The translations under genes and the position numbers were made by a program. From the NCBI RefSeq assembly GCF_000208925.1, contig NW_001914905.1, positions 18,940-82,939 on the forward strand: DNA of 64,000 bases, read 5' to 3'. This DNA comes from Entamoeba histolytica HM-1:IMSS (lineage: Eukaryota; Evosea; Mastigamoebida; Endamoebidae). The notes under the pieces were generated by a model. It had not been told where the DNA came from. It saw only the letters and a list, made by a program, of their open reading frames with translations, and ran no database searches. This document shows positions 1-10,495 of this stretch, one piece after another (positions within the stretch are counted from its first letter, which is position 1; the number at the start of each line of letters is the position of its first letter).

Positions 1-509
1 CAATAAACTCATTAACCCTATTTATCTGTCAAAGTTAGAGAAAAAACAACAATACCAAGTGAATAGCATGTTATGAAAAATTTAACTGTATAATAGAGTT
101 GTTTTATTATGAAAGAATTAATTAAATAAAAATAAAATAATCTTTTAAAATTTCCAAAAGAGAAATACAAACAGTTTTTTATATGAATTAACAAATTTAA
201 AGAATTAACATTTTAAAATAACCATAAAAAACTAAAAATAGTTTCAAGAATAAAATTTCAAATAATAAAAGAGAATTAAAAAAAAAAAAGGATAAAAAAA
301 GAAAAATAACAATTCAATTAAATAAATAAATACATCTTTTTTAGAAAGTATTACAAACAAAAAAAGACGATTTAAAGTTAATTAAGATTAATATTTAAAA
401 AAAAAATTCATTTACAATTAATATTCTAATAATATTTTTTCAAATTTCAATCAGTTTTTATTTAAATGAATTGAAAAAATAAATATAGAAAAAAGTAATG
501 GTTTTATTT
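1..509. other. AT-rich intergenic DNA
   Basis: This is the 3' flank of the Rab gene on the minus strand. It holds poly-A and poly-T runs and no open frame of coding character. I see no repeat, RNA gene or coding remnant in it. Confidence 0.6.
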
Positions 510-1171
510 TTAACAACATCCTCCATCTGAATTACCTTGTTTTTGAGAAACAGATGCACGTCCTGATGGATCAAGTTGAATTCCTTTTTTACTACACTCT
601 AGAACAGTATTTTTAGAGAATTCATCGAATAACAATTGAACATTAGTACCAAGAGTGGCAGAAGTTTCATAATATGGAATTTTATATGACTGTGCTTTTT
701 CTTGAGCTTCAGTGGTAGTAACAACTCTATTTGAATCTAAATCAGACTTATTTCCTACAAGAACAATATATGTATATACTTGTGTATTCTTTTTAATTTC
801 ATCCATCCAATATTGAACTTGATCAAATGTTTTTCTATCTGTTACATCAAATACAATGATGATACCATTAACATCACGATAATATGAAGATACCATGGAT
901 CTAAATCGTTCTTGTCCAGCTAATAAATAAATATTTGTTATTTAAATTAACATAAAGAAAACACAAACAAACCTGTGTCATATATTCTTAATTTAAATTT
1001 CTTACCATTAACTTGAACCTCTTTAGTGTGTGAATCAATACTAACAGTAGCTTTTATATCTCCAACTAATTTTCCATTTTCTAAAACATTTAATAATGAT
1101 GTTTTACCAACTGATGATTCTCCAATAATAATTGCTTTGATTTCACCTACCTTTGTAGAAACTACAGTCAT
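510..1171 (-). CDS. Rab-family small GTPase, two exons
   Basis: Predicted GTP-switching regulator of vesicle traffic on endomembranes. Exon 1 is 973-1171 and exon 2 is 510-919; a 53-nt GTTTGT...TAG intron (920-972) splits the G3 motif, and splicing restores DTAGQERF. The spliced protein has 202 residues. Visible motifs are the P-loop GESSVGKTS (about residues 17-25), G3 DTAGQE, G4 NKSD and a G5-like ETSA. The C-terminus is GGCC, a double-cysteine geranylgeranylation signal typical of Rabs. The switch I region (ATVSID) departs from the usual Rab TIGVDF, so effector choice may be lineage-specific. A GAACT box lies 35-39 nt upstream of the ATG. The family is certain; I cannot assign a Rab subgroup. 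Confidence 0.93.
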
Positions 1172-1205
1172 TTGTTATTTTTATTTTAAAGATAAAATCA
1201 TTTTA

Positions 1206-1210
1206 AGTTC
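1206..1210 (-). promoter_or_regulatory. GAAC box of the Rab gene
   Basis: GAACT on the minus strand, 35-39 nt before the ATG at 1171. It matches the Entamoeba core-promoter GAAC element described in published work. Assigned by motif and position only. Confidence 0.45.
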
Positions 1211-1415
1211 CTTTTTTCACTTCCTTTTCTGATTTTTTGTTATCAAAAATTTTTAAAGTTCTTTGAATAAAAATTAAAAAAACATTAAAAAATTAAAAAA
1301 AAAACACAAAATAACAATCATAATAACAAAATAAAAATAAAATGGAATTTAAAAACTTCAACGTGAATTATTCATAAGTCGATCTTAAATTTTTCAAATC
1401 AATTAAAACCCATTA

Positions 1416-3252
1416 ATGACACAACAAATTGATGAAGCCGTATTGTCAAGACAATTATTTACTATTGGAAAAGATGCTCAAATTAAAATGATGAATACAA
1501 AAGTATTAATTGCAGGATTAAATGGAATGGGTGCTGAAATTACAAAGAATGTATTATTAATGTCTGTTAAATCAGTTGGATTATTAGATAATAGAAATGC
1601 ATGTTTAGCTGATTTAGGAACAAACTTCTTTTTAAGAAAAGAACATATTGGACATTGTATTAGTGAATCAACATATAAACAATTCCAAGAATTAAACAAT
1701 AATGTTCCTGTTAGAGTAGAAAAACGAGAATTAACAGATGAAACATTATATAATGATTATGATATTATTGTTCTTTGTTATTTACTTTCTGAAAAACAGT
1801 CTATTTATATTAATGAATTATGTAGAAAACATAATGTTAAAATGGTTTATGCTGTTAATAGAGGACCATTTACAATGATCTTTAATGATTTTGGAGATAA
1901 TTTTGTTGTTTTTGATTCAAATGGTGAGACACCATTAACTTATATTGTTAATGAAGTTGTTGGAAACACTATTCAATTTATTGATGAAAATTTCTGTACA
2001 TTAGATGTTGGAAATGAAGTTCAACTTGATGAATTTAGTGGATTACCTGGATTGAATTATTCAGAAAATGGAGGAAAAACATTTAAAATTACTAAAAGAA
2101 CAGCATATTCAATTGAGATTGGAGACTTAAGTCAATATGGTAAATACATTAAAGGAGGAAAAGTTACAGAAGTTAAACCTACTNNNNNNNNNNNNNNNNN
2201 NNNNNNNNNNNNNNNNNNNNNNNNNNNNNNNNNNNNNNNNNNNNNNNNNNNNNNNNNNNNNNNNNNNNNNNNNNNNNNNNNNNAGAGAGAAATATGATAT
2301 AAACTTTGTTAACACGATTCAAAAACTTATTACTAATTTCCCAGAAAATACAATTACAGATGAAGGAATACCATTTTGGCATGCACCAAAAAGATTCCCA
2401 CATATTTATCCATTTAATATTGATAATCAATATGCAAAAGAATTTATTATTTCAGCATCACTTCTTCGAGCAGAAATATATGGGATTAAAAATGAATTGA
2501 GTAAAGAAGAAATTATTAAATATGCATATTCATTAAAAGAATATACAAGTGAAGAAAAGAAAACAGAAGAACCAGAAGCTGAAATTAAACAACTTAGTGA
2601 AGAAATAAAAGGAAAAGAAATTCCAAAAGTTAATCCAATAGAATTTGAAAAGGATGATGATAATAATCATCATATTGAATTTATAACAGCATGTAGTAAT
2701 TTAAGAGCAGAGAATTATTGTATTAAACCAGCAGATTTCTTAAAAACAAAGTTAATTGCAGGAAAAATTATACCAGCAATGATTACTACTACAGCTGTAG
2801 TATCTGGATTACAATGTATTGAATTATTGAAGGTTATTGAAAAGAAACCATTAGAAGCATATCATTGTTCATTCTTAAATTTAGCTATAGGATATATGGA
2901 TGCTACTGAACCAGAAGCAGTGAAAAAGACAAAAATTTGTGATGGACTTGAAGTATCTATTTGGGATAAATTAGAATTTGATGGAAACTGTACTATAGAA
3001 CAATTCTGTCAAGAAATTTCAAAAAGATATCCAATTGAAGTTGATTCAATTACTGCATGCGGTGCATTATTCTATTGTTCATATCTTCCTAGTGGAATTA
3101 AACGAAGTAAACAAACATTTAAAGAGATTTATAAAGATATAAAACATGAAGAATATAAAAACAATACAATGACAATTGCCATATCAGTTTCAAGTGAAAA
3201 GGAACAACTTCCAGACAATTTAGAATTTCCTGATATTATATTGAATTTCTAA
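1416..3252 (+). CDS. UBA1: Ubiquitin-activating enzyme E1, interrupted by an assembly gap
   Basis: E1 enzyme that adenylates ubiquitin and passes it to E2 enzymes. Before the gap (1416-2183, 256 residues) is the inactive adenylation half, with the SRQLF entry motif, the KVLIAGLNGMGAEITKN nucleotide-fold loop and part of the first catalytic-cysteine half domain. After the gap (2284-3252, 322 residues) come the end of the second catalytic-cysteine domain (PFWHAPKRFPH), the cross-over segment NLRAENYCI...KLIAGKIIPAMITTTA and the C-terminal ubiquitin-fold domain. The active adenylation domain with its ATP site and the catalytic cysteine are absent, presumably inside the gap. The flanks are also in different frames across the 100 Ns. 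UBA1 proteins are about 1000 residues, so 400-500 residues are probably hidden. The gene is likely intact in the organism. Confidence 0.93.
2184..2283. other. Assembly gap of 100 Ns
   Basis: Exactly 100 undetermined bases. The reading frame changes across it (codon phase 0 before, phase 1 after), and the UBA1 halves it joins are not adjacent in the family. The round number is therefore a placeholder rather than a measured length. Confidence 0.97.
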
Positions 3253-3372
3253 ATGAATTTTAAAAATAACAAAAAAATATTTTTATATATATTTTTTATT
3301 GTTATTCTTTTAATTTAAAAAAAATAAAATAAAATTCAATACAATGAGAATTAATAAATTAAAAAGTACAAC

Positions 3373-3603
3373 TTATAATGAAGGGTTTGTTGGAGAAGGA
3401 AGACAATCTATTTGAGGATTTGATGAATCATTGGGTATGTCTTTGAATGGAGTAATTTCAGTTATATTATCAAATGAGAATTTAAAATTTTGATTAATTT
3501 CTTTTAATAAAGACTCAGGAGAACTATAATGTCTTGTTACACGTATATTATGGTTGTAACCAACATTTTCAACTTTTACTGAAATGAATTGATGTGTTTG
3601 CAT
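3373..3603 (-). CDS. Small hypothetical protein, 76 residues
   Basis: Single-exon ORF from an ATG at 3603, convergent with UBA1 and ending 120 bp beyond its stop. Its composition is protein-like, without the poly-N, poly-F or poly-I runs of random AT-rich frames. The first 50 residues (ISVKVENVGYNHNIRV...LLKEINQNF) could form a beta-beta-alpha unit of the ubiquitin or PB1 type, but that is only an impression from spacing. The C-terminal tail is rich in proline and serine. I do not recognise the family, and the ORF could be spurious. Confidence 0.4.
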   Translation of the reverse strand: MQTHQFISVKVENVGYNHNIRVTRHYSSPESLLKEINQNFKFSFDNITEITPFKDIPNDSSNPQIDCLPSPTNPSL

Positions 3604-4841
3604 AAAGATTGAACTAAAAAGTTCTTGAAAAAGAAAGAGATAAAAATATAAATTTAAATCATATTTTTGAATTTTTCATTAAAAATAATAATTTTTAAAA
3701 AAAAATATGAGTTGGAGTTATTCCTTTTTAGTTCTTTATTATTTGAAAAGTTATTTTTAAATTAAAAATTAGTTTTATTGTGATTTATCAGTTGTTTTTT
3801 AATAGAAATTGTTTTATTCTTTTGTTGAAAATGTTTGTGAAAGTAAAAGTTCTTTCACTGAAAATGATTCTCACTTGATAACTTAACCCCATTTAATGTT
3901 TTGTCAAATGTTATCCTTTAAAGTTATTGGTTTTGGTACTATTTCATCGAACAAAATAGAAATATTTCAGATACTAATTAAATGTTTTCCTAAAAAAAAT
4001 GCTAGTCTGTCTAAGCGTTTATTTTTTATATTAATATGAATTATACTCTCTACTATCATAAGTTATTTATTAGCTTCTTGCTAATAACAATGGTTAGCTA
4101 CAAAACAACAAAAAAGCGACTTAGTACAATAAAATCGGAATAAACTCTTCTAGATTTTTTTGTAAGTAAAAAATAGTATCATCAATTACTAAATAGAATC
4201 AAAAAAAAAAAACAATCAATGACATATTAGAATTTTATTTTATAACATAAATTGTATAGATAAGGATTATTTTAATTATTTATTTTATTTTTTATTAAAA
4301 AAAGTAAGTAATTTTAATTAAAATTGAATCAATTACACTTTTTTTGGATGATAAATTCATTTTAGAAATTGGATTAGTATTAACAAGTGAAGTATATATT
4401 TTATTTTTTAAATGTATTAGTTTTTAAATGACTTATTATAATCAAATTCACAAAAGGTTATGAAAAGAATAAATTTAAAACATCCAAGAACTGATAATCT
4501 AACATTTTTAATCAATAATATTCAACGAAACTACTACAGTATTAGTATTAATAATATACTAATATGAAGCGTTAATGTTAAAAAAGAAGAAAAGTACTAA
4601 CATGAAAATACTTTTGTATTTTAAAGTAGAATTCGTTATATATAACAGAAATACTCTTTATAAAGAATAATAAAAATACAATGAAGGAAAATAATAAACA
4701 GAAAAACAGAATGAATAGTATAAGAATAATAAAGAAAATTAATAAAAACTACCAAAAAAGTTAGTATAGATAACACAAAATAAGATAAAAAGAAATAAAA
4801 ATCATAAAGAAAATAAAAACTTTTAAATTGTCATAAATTGA
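3604..4841. other. Intergenic DNA, 1.2 kb
   Basis: AT-rich DNA without coding character. The only structure I see is a perfect AT-rich inverted repeat at 4541-4563 (8-bp arms ATTAGTAT / ATACTAAT, 7-nt loop). The last 100 bp should contain the promoter of the downstream gene, but I find no GAACT box there. Confidence 0.55.
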
Positions 4842-7169
4842 ATGGAAGATCCATATATCTGTATTATTACGAATTGGCTTAATTATACATTAAAGTCATG
4901 TTATAAAAAAAAGATTACTTATGCTTCATTTAAAGATGGGGTGTTGTTACAAATTTTATTTAATAAACTTAATAATAATATTTCTAATCCATTAAAATTA
5001 CCACAATCATCTGCAGATAAAATAAATTATAACCAACAAATTATTAACATTGTTTATGGTGGGGTTAATAAAATATCAGCAGAAAAATTTACTTTAGGAG
5101 CACCAGAAGCCGTCACTCCTTTACTCATAAAAATGTTTTTGAAATATCAACTGAAATGCTCTTCAATTCAAGAAGCTATAGATAAAATACTTAATATGGT
5201 ACAAAGTGTTGTAGGAAAAGAAGTAACAGACCTCAGTCTATCCTGGGTAGATGGAACACTTTTTAATCAATTTATTACTGGGCTTCAACCAGCAACAAAT
5301 AATTCATTTAAGAACCTTAATAAATTAACTTCAGTAGAATTGATACAACAATGTCTTGAATATGCAGAGGATACATTTAATGTTCCTCCTTTAATAACTG
5401 CAGAAGATATGTGTAATTTACAAGAACAATTTTCTTTAGTAGTTTATTTCTCATATTTCATGAATTATGCAAAGAAAGTACCTCGTAAGCGCGTTATAAT
5501 TATGGATGAAGCAAAGAGTAATAAAATAAAAAAAATTATTGACAGTCCTGAACCAGAATTAGACCTTAAAATAAGTAGTTATGTTGCCATAGAAGGACAA
5601 CTAAAAAAAGAAGCTGAACCGATAGTTGAAGAAATAATAGAAGACAACCCTTATACTCTTTCTGTTCAAATCAACATTCTTAAAAATTTTAATATCTTTG
5701 ATCAAAATCCTAGAAAAGAAGAAGACGCTGATTCATGGAGACGTATTAACAAATTTAGTTATTGGATAGAACCGATAATGTCTAATTTCCTTTATGAAAG
5801 TCCTATGATTCTTTATTCTCCACAACAACGAACGGAAGAAGAACGTAAGAGGATATTAGTAACAGATAAAACTCGTCCAGAAACATTTTTTAAATTAGCT
5901 TCATGTTATTTTCAAGGTATTCTAGTTGAAAAAAATGAAAAATTAGCTTATAAACTCTTTAAATATGGAGCACGCTATGGAGATGTTAACTCAATTAACA
6001 ATATTGGTTTAATGAAAGAAAGAGGAATAGGATGTGTTCAAGACAAATACATTGCAAGAGAAAAGTATGTAGAAGCAATGACCAAAGGATGTGTTATTGC
6101 TTGCAATAATCTTGCTGTGCTACAAATGATTGAAGGTAATGTTGAAAAAGCCATCAGTAATTGGAAATTTGCAATAACAAAAAATGTTGTTGCTGCATGT
6201 AATAACTTAGGTGTTGCTCTAATTCAAAGTGATCCTAATAAAGCTGTTAACTTATTAATGGAAGGATATAATTGTGATGATAAATATGCAACCTATAATT
6301 TAGGTGTAATAGCCTTAAAGGGGATTTCTGGGTTTGTACCACAGAACCTTTGTGTTGCTGGTGCATTATTCCAAAATAGTATAAACCTTCCCTATTCAAG
6401 GTTTAATGTTGCTTTTATGCAATATACTGGTATAGGGTTACAAAAAAATTTACATGAAGCTGCAAAGAATTATGCATTATCAAGATGTTCAAAAACACAT
6501 TCAGATGTTAATTTAGCAATTGGATTGTTGTATGGACATTTGGGTGTAAAGTCAGAAGATAGCCAAGAAATTGCAACAAAAATTTTATTGGCTCAAAGAA
6601 AGTCATCTGTTGCAACGTTTCATCTTGGGATGTGTTATAGAAAAGGAATAGGAGTAGATGAAAATTCTATTAAATCAGCTGAAATGTATAAATTATCTAT
6701 GAAGCTAGGTAATGAATTTGCTAAATTTCATGTTGGTTGTGTAAAGATGATCAAACATGAAAATAGAGAAGAAGCAATGACATTAATTAAAGAAGCAGTT
6801 GATGCTGGGTATTGGGTTGCTGAGTCATGGTATGGAAGATTTATTTATGCCTTTAATAAAAGAGAAGGGTTAAGATTAATTCGTAACGCATGTATTATGG
6901 AAGATAAACGAGCATTATATGCATTAGCTATTCATTTGTTAAAAAACCAGGATGTTAACCATGCAATTGAAATACTATTTCGTTTATGCAAACTAAATTA
7001 TGTTGACGCAATTGTAACAGTTGGGGTATGTTTTATGAAAGGAGTTGGAGTAAAAAAAGATGTAAATGCTGCGTGTGTGTTGTGGAGAAAGGCTAAAGCA
7101 TTAGGAAGTGACAAAGCAGTTCAATTCCTACAATATTGTTACAGTGATGAAGATGAATTTTATTATTAA
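4842..7169 (+). CDS. Tandem calponin-homology domain protein with Sel1-like repeats
   Basis: Single-exon protein of 775 residues. Residues 1-105 and about 115-215 read as two consecutive calponin-homology domains (ITNWLNYTLKSC...TYASFKDGVLLQILFNKL; LSWVDGTLFNQFITGLQP). This is the tandem arrangement of actin-binding domains in alpha-actinin and filamin. A charged linker follows (about 225-340). Residues about 344-775 are Sel1-like TPR repeats of roughly 36 residues, shown by recurring A-x-x-x-L-G-x-x-x-x-x-G-x-G-V units such as FHLGMCYRKGIGVDENSIKSA. Such solenoids usually scaffold protein complexes. I infer an adaptor that links actin to a signalling or degradation complex. Both domain types are clear; I do not know this combination from other organisms. 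Confidence 0.85.
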   Translation: MEDPYICIITNWLNYTLKSCYKKKITYASFKDGVLLQILFNKLNNNISNPLKLPQSSADKINYNQQIINIVYGGVNKISAEKFTLGAPEAVTPLLIKMFLKYQLKCSSIQEAIDKILNMVQSVVGKEVTDLSLSWVDGTLFNQFITGLQPATNNSFKNLNKLTSVELIQQCLEYAEDTFNVPPLITAEDMCNLQEQFSLVVYFSYFMNYAKKVPRKRVIIMDEAKSNKIKKIIDSPEPELDLKISSYVAIEGQLKKEAEPIVEEIIEDNPYTLSVQINILKNFNIFDQNPRKEEDADSWRRINKFSYWIEPIMSNFLYESPMILYSPQQRTEEERKRILVTDKTRPETFFKLASCYFQGILVEKNEKLAYKLFKYGARYGDVNSINNIGLMKERGIGCVQDKYIAREKYVEAMTKGCVIACNNLAVLQMIEGNVEKAISNWKFAITKNVVAACNNLGVALIQSDPNKAVNLLMEGYNCDDKYATYNLGVIALKGISGFVPQNLCVAGALFQNSINLPYSRFNVAFMQYTGIGLQKNLHEAAKNYALSRCSKTHSDVNLAIGLLYGHLGVKSEDSQEIATKILLAQRKSSVATFHLGMCYRKGIGVDENSIKSAEMYKLSMKLGNEFAKFHVGCVKMIKHENREEAMTLIKEAVDAGYWVAESWYGRFIYAFNKREGLRLIRNACIMEDKRALYALAIHLLKNQDVNHAIEILFRLCKLNYVDAIVTVGVCFMKGVGVKKDVNAACVLWRKAKALGSDKAVQFLQYCYSDEDEFYY

Positions 7170-7214
7170 AAAAATATTTAATTATAAGTAAAAGCAGATT
7201 AAAATAGTTCAGGT

Positions 7215-9209
7215 TTATCGTTTTTTCTTCATTTTCAAACACCCTTCAAATACGTTATCATGACACGATACTCCTTTAGGTATTTTGACTGTTATAAGAG
7301 AAGAACATCCAGCAAAACACCCATCAGGAATTTCTTTTAATTTTAAAGGAATAGCTATAGATTTGAGATTAGTACATTGTTTAAAGCAATCAGTACTAAA
7401 CGATGTGATAGTCGGAGCAAGTGAAATAGATACTAATGAAGAACAATTAGAAAAGCAATTTGATGATAGGTGATTGATTGAAGAAGGAATTATTATTGAA
7501 CTAAGAGAAGTACAATGACTAAAACAATACATACCTATTGAAGTGATTGAGGTAGGTATTATAATAGATTTTAAAGAACTACAACCATAAAACGTATAAT
7601 CAGTTAATTGATGAACAAGCAATGGGATTTGAAATGATATTAGATGTGCACATCCAAAAAAACAACGTGTACCAATTGAAGTAATACCTGTTGGTATTTC
7701 AATTTTTTTTAAAAAACAACAATTTTCAAACAAATGGTCAGGAAGACTTAAAACAGTTGAAGGAATATTTACATATGTTAATGAAGTACATCCTGAAAAA
7801 ACATTTTTATTTAATGAAGTAACAGTTAGTGGAATAAAGAATGATCGTAATGCACTACAATTTTCAAAACAACATGAGCCAATTTTTTTAATAGAAAAAG
7901 AAGGTAAATTTATTTGAATGATATATTCACAATTAAGGAATGTAGAAGATTTTAATTTTGACATTGAAGAAGGAATAGACATAGATGTTAATAAACAACA
8001 TTCAGAAAAACATAATTTTCCTATTGAGGTGATTGCTTTTGGTAGTTGTAGAGAAGTTAAAGAAATACAATGAAAAAATGTACCAATTCCTAATACATTA
8101 ACAGATGAAGGTAAATTAATAGTATTAAGCTTGATACAATTACTGAAAGCAAAATCACCAATAGACGTAATTAAAGAAGGAAATATTATTTCTTCTAATG
8201 AAGAACAATTAGAAAAAGTATATGGTTGAATGGAATTTAATAAAGAGGGTAAAATTAAAGAAATAATACCACACTTTTCAAAGGCATTATTTGATATGAA
8301 AGAAACTGAACTTGGAATAATAAGTGATGATAATGAATTACAGTTAGTGAATAGATTTTGAGGTAATTGTTTTAAAGATGAAGAAGTGGAAATAGCAATA
8401 TAAGACAATAAATGACAATTATAAAAAGCACTTGGTCCTATTTCAATAAGATGTGGTACTTCACCAGATATACTTTCTAATTTAATGCAATTATAAAAAG
8501 CATTTGATCCAATAGCTATTAATGATAATGGTAATTGAATCATTTTCAAAGCACAACAATTATAAAAACACATCTCTGGAATAATTTTCAAAGTGTTTGA
8601 AAGATAAATTGATGTTAGTGAAGTACAATCAATAAAAGCAGAATTACCAATATAATGAATTGTATTAGGAAGAATAATTTTATTAATTTGACTGGAAGCA
8701 AATGCATAATCAGAAATACCAACAATAGAATTACAAAGTTTAATACATTTTTGAGACAATTCACTCCCAGAATTTTTATCAATAACAAAATGTAAAGAAG
8801 ACTGAAATTGTTGGAGATAAGTTTTATTTTCCATATCAGTTTTTGTTAAATAAACAGTATTAATTTCATCATAATATTTATTGTTTTTCGTTAATAAAAA
8901 ATATTGGTCAAGTGTTATTTTATATTTTTGTATGTACTGAGCCATACCTTCTTTTCTTAAAGAATTAATTGAAAATAATTGTTGTGAAGTACATCGTGTA
9001 AAAAATCGAATGTCATCAATAGGATTTACTTTAAAATACTCAAAAAAATGTTTATATTTTCGACTAATGAATACTACTTGTTTAAAAAGACAAATATCTT
9101 TGAAATATGAGACAATAACAGTCATTTCTTCTACACTAAATGTCACTACTCTCTTTCCACTCATAACCATATCTTTCGTTTTTTTTAGATTGAAAAGTTT
9201 TAATCTCAA
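7215..9209 (-). CDS. BspA-like leucine-rich repeat protein (LRR_5)
   Basis: 664 residues if begun at the first frame position (a TTG). The ATGs at 9170 or 9164 (MVMSGKRVV...) fit better. Residues about 20-160 match the conserved N-terminal region typical of Entamoeba BspA-like proteins. From about residue 165 to 655 there are some twenty 23-residue repeats of the Treponema/Bacteroides BspA type (for example LTSIGDFAFSNCIKLNTINL), with alternating 'ITSIG..CF..C..L..I.IP' spacing. No signal peptide, membrane segment or C-terminal CAAX box is visible; it ends KMKKKR. The family is large and mostly variable in Entamoeba, and a few members have been reported at the cell surface. Its 3' end faces the CH-Sel1 gene 45 bp away. 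Confidence 0.92.
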   Translation of the reverse strand: MRLKLFNLKKTKDMVMSGKRVVTFSVEEMTVIVSYFKDICLFKQVVFISRKYKHFFEYFKVNPIDDIRFFTRCTSQQLFSINSLRKEGMAQYIQKYKITLDQYFLLTKNNKYYDEINTVYLTKTDMENKTYLQQFQSSLHFVIDKNSGSELSQKCIKLCNSIVGISDYAFASSQINKIILPNTIHYIGNSAFIDCTSLTSIYLSNTLKIIPEMCFYNCCALKMIQLPLSLIAIGSNAFYNCIKLESISGEVPHLIEIGPSAFYNCHLLSYIAISTSSSLKQLPQNLFTNCNSLSSLIIPSSVSFISNNAFEKCGIISLILPSLLNSIQPYTFSNCSSLEEIIFPSLITSIGDFAFSNCIKLNTINLPSSVNVLGIGTFFHCISLTSLQLPKAITSIGKLCFSECCLLTSMSIPSSMSKLKSSTFLNCEYIIQINLPSFSIKKIGSCCFENCSALRSFFIPLTVTSLNKNVFSGCTSLTYVNIPSTVLSLPDHLFENCCFLKKIEIPTGITSIGTRCFFGCAHLISFQIPLLVHQLTDYTFYGCSSLKSIIIPTSITSIGMYCFSHCTSLSSIIIPSSINHLSSNCFSNCSSLVSISLAPTITSFSTDCFKQCTNLKSIAIPLKLKEIPDGCFAGCSSLITVKIPKGVSCHDNVFEGCLKMKKKR

Positions 9210-9749
9210 AATCTGTTAATTGTAAATAACATTTGGTTAATTCTTAAATTTTATCCTTCCCTTTTAATGGGGTATTACATTACTTTTTTATATTTCGACC
9301 AAATTGATAGTGAATTTGACAATCGATCAAATAAAAAATAAAAAATAAGTATAATCTTCTACCCCTAAGATAAATAAATGATAATATATTTGATAAAGTA
9401 TTTTTGGAACTAATAAAAATACATTTAGGGTTTAGTAATTTTTCTGGTTTCACTCAGTTTTTTATTTTTAGGTGACTTCCGCAACTAAAAATAGCAATTT
9501 TTTAAAATAATTTGGTAAATGATATTTTGTTAAGGGAAATGTAGTAGTTTTTCGGGATTTTTCTATTCAAATGAAACAGATTAGATTAAATGAAATCTCA
9601 GAGAAAATAATTGTAAAATAAGAATTAACTGTCCTAAGAATAATTAGGAAAAAGAAAGAAGAAGATAGGAACAGAATTTTCTATTTGTGAACCTTTGTTC
9701 AACAAAGGGTAAGACTAAACTGAATGACAAGAACTTAGTATTTTAAATC
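9210..9749. other. Divergent intergenic region with a palindrome
   Basis: Separates the divergent BspA-like gene and the unknown 218-residue gene, so both promoters should lie here. It contains a near-perfect inverted repeat at 9691-9709 (ACCTTTGTT C AACAAAGGG, one mismatch) and a GAACT box at 9731-9735. I see no coding remnant. Confidence 0.55.
9731..9735 (+). promoter_or_regulatory. GAAC box
   Basis: GAACT 15-19 nt before the ATG at 9750, within the distance expected for the Entamoeba GAAC core-promoter element. It is followed by the TA-rich run TAGTATTTTAAA. Motif-based call only. Confidence 0.4.
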
Positions 9750-10406
9750 ATGCAGTCATTCCCTGCTCCTATTGATGAAGTTATTGGGCGGTGTGTTTCT
9801 AAAGAATCTGAATTTACATATTTTGATAATGGTAAAAAAAAAATTCACTGGAGTCATCCCAAATATATTGAAAAGAAAAGAGAAAATAAATCCTATGAGG
9901 CATTTCAACAAGCAGTATTATTATGCTATTTAAATCAGTTTTGTGCAATTACCTTAGAAAAAAGAAGAAGACAACCAACAGTTACCATGTCATTACCAAA
10001 CATTAAAACCTTAATTTTTGAGAAAGAGGAGATTGACATTTCTTCATTAGCAGAACAACGTTGTCGTCAAAATTTTGATGATTGTCATTTTGAGGGAAAA
10101 AATAAACAAACAACAACCAGGAGATTAGAAAAAAATAAACGAATCTTCATCCATAATTTATTGATTGATATTTTAATAGAAAAAGGATATTTCTTTGATT
10201 CAAAAATGTCAAAACGTTCTAAACGTGGATTCCAACTTGAAAGAATAATTCATATATTCTACAAAAATAAATTTATTATGGGTAAAGAAGATTTAACAAT
10301 ACATGGCTGTAATGTCAATTCTTATTTATGTAAGTTAGTTGAATCAACACCTATTGTAACTATACCTCGAAATGATCTTTGTTTGTATCAAGCTTTTAAT
10401 CAATAG
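9750..10406 (+). CDS. Unknown basic protein, 218 residues
   Basis: Intact single-exon ORF with sensible codon use and an upstream GAACT box, so it is probably a real gene. I do not recognise the family. The protein is strongly basic, with lysine/arginine clusters near residues 29-47, 71-75, 121-131 and 152-159. It has no membrane segment, signal peptide or zinc motif. The middle section (LEKNKRIFIHNLLIDILIEKG) looks helical. The N-terminus AFQQAVLLCYLNQFCAITLEKRRRQ could be a helix with a basic face. A nucleic-acid-binding role is a guess from charge only. Confidence 0.65.
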   Translation: MQSFPAPIDEVIGRCVSKESEFTYFDNGKKKIHWSHPKYIEKKRENKSYEAFQQAVLLCYLNQFCAITLEKRRRQPTVTMSLPNIKTLIFEKEEIDISSLAEQRCRQNFDDCHFEGKNKQTTTRRLEKNKRIFIHNLLIDILIEKGYFFDSKMSKRSKRGFQLERIIHIFYKNKFIMGKEDLTIHGCNVNSYLCKLVESTPIVTIPRNDLCLYQAFNQ

Positions 10407-10495
10407 AACTTTTTTTTTTAAAAAAAAGAAAGAAATATATTCTAAATTAATTTTCAATTTAATTTTACTATTTTTCTTTTGACCACTACTTTATT

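Noticed and set aside
4541..4563. AT-rich inverted repeat ATTAGTAT / ATACTAAT
   Set aside because: Such repeats are expected by chance in DNA this AT-rich, and it is about 280 bp from the nearest start codon.
7285..7473. 62-codon plus-strand frame opposite the BspA-like gene
   Set aside because: It is the reverse shadow of the leucine-rich repeats.
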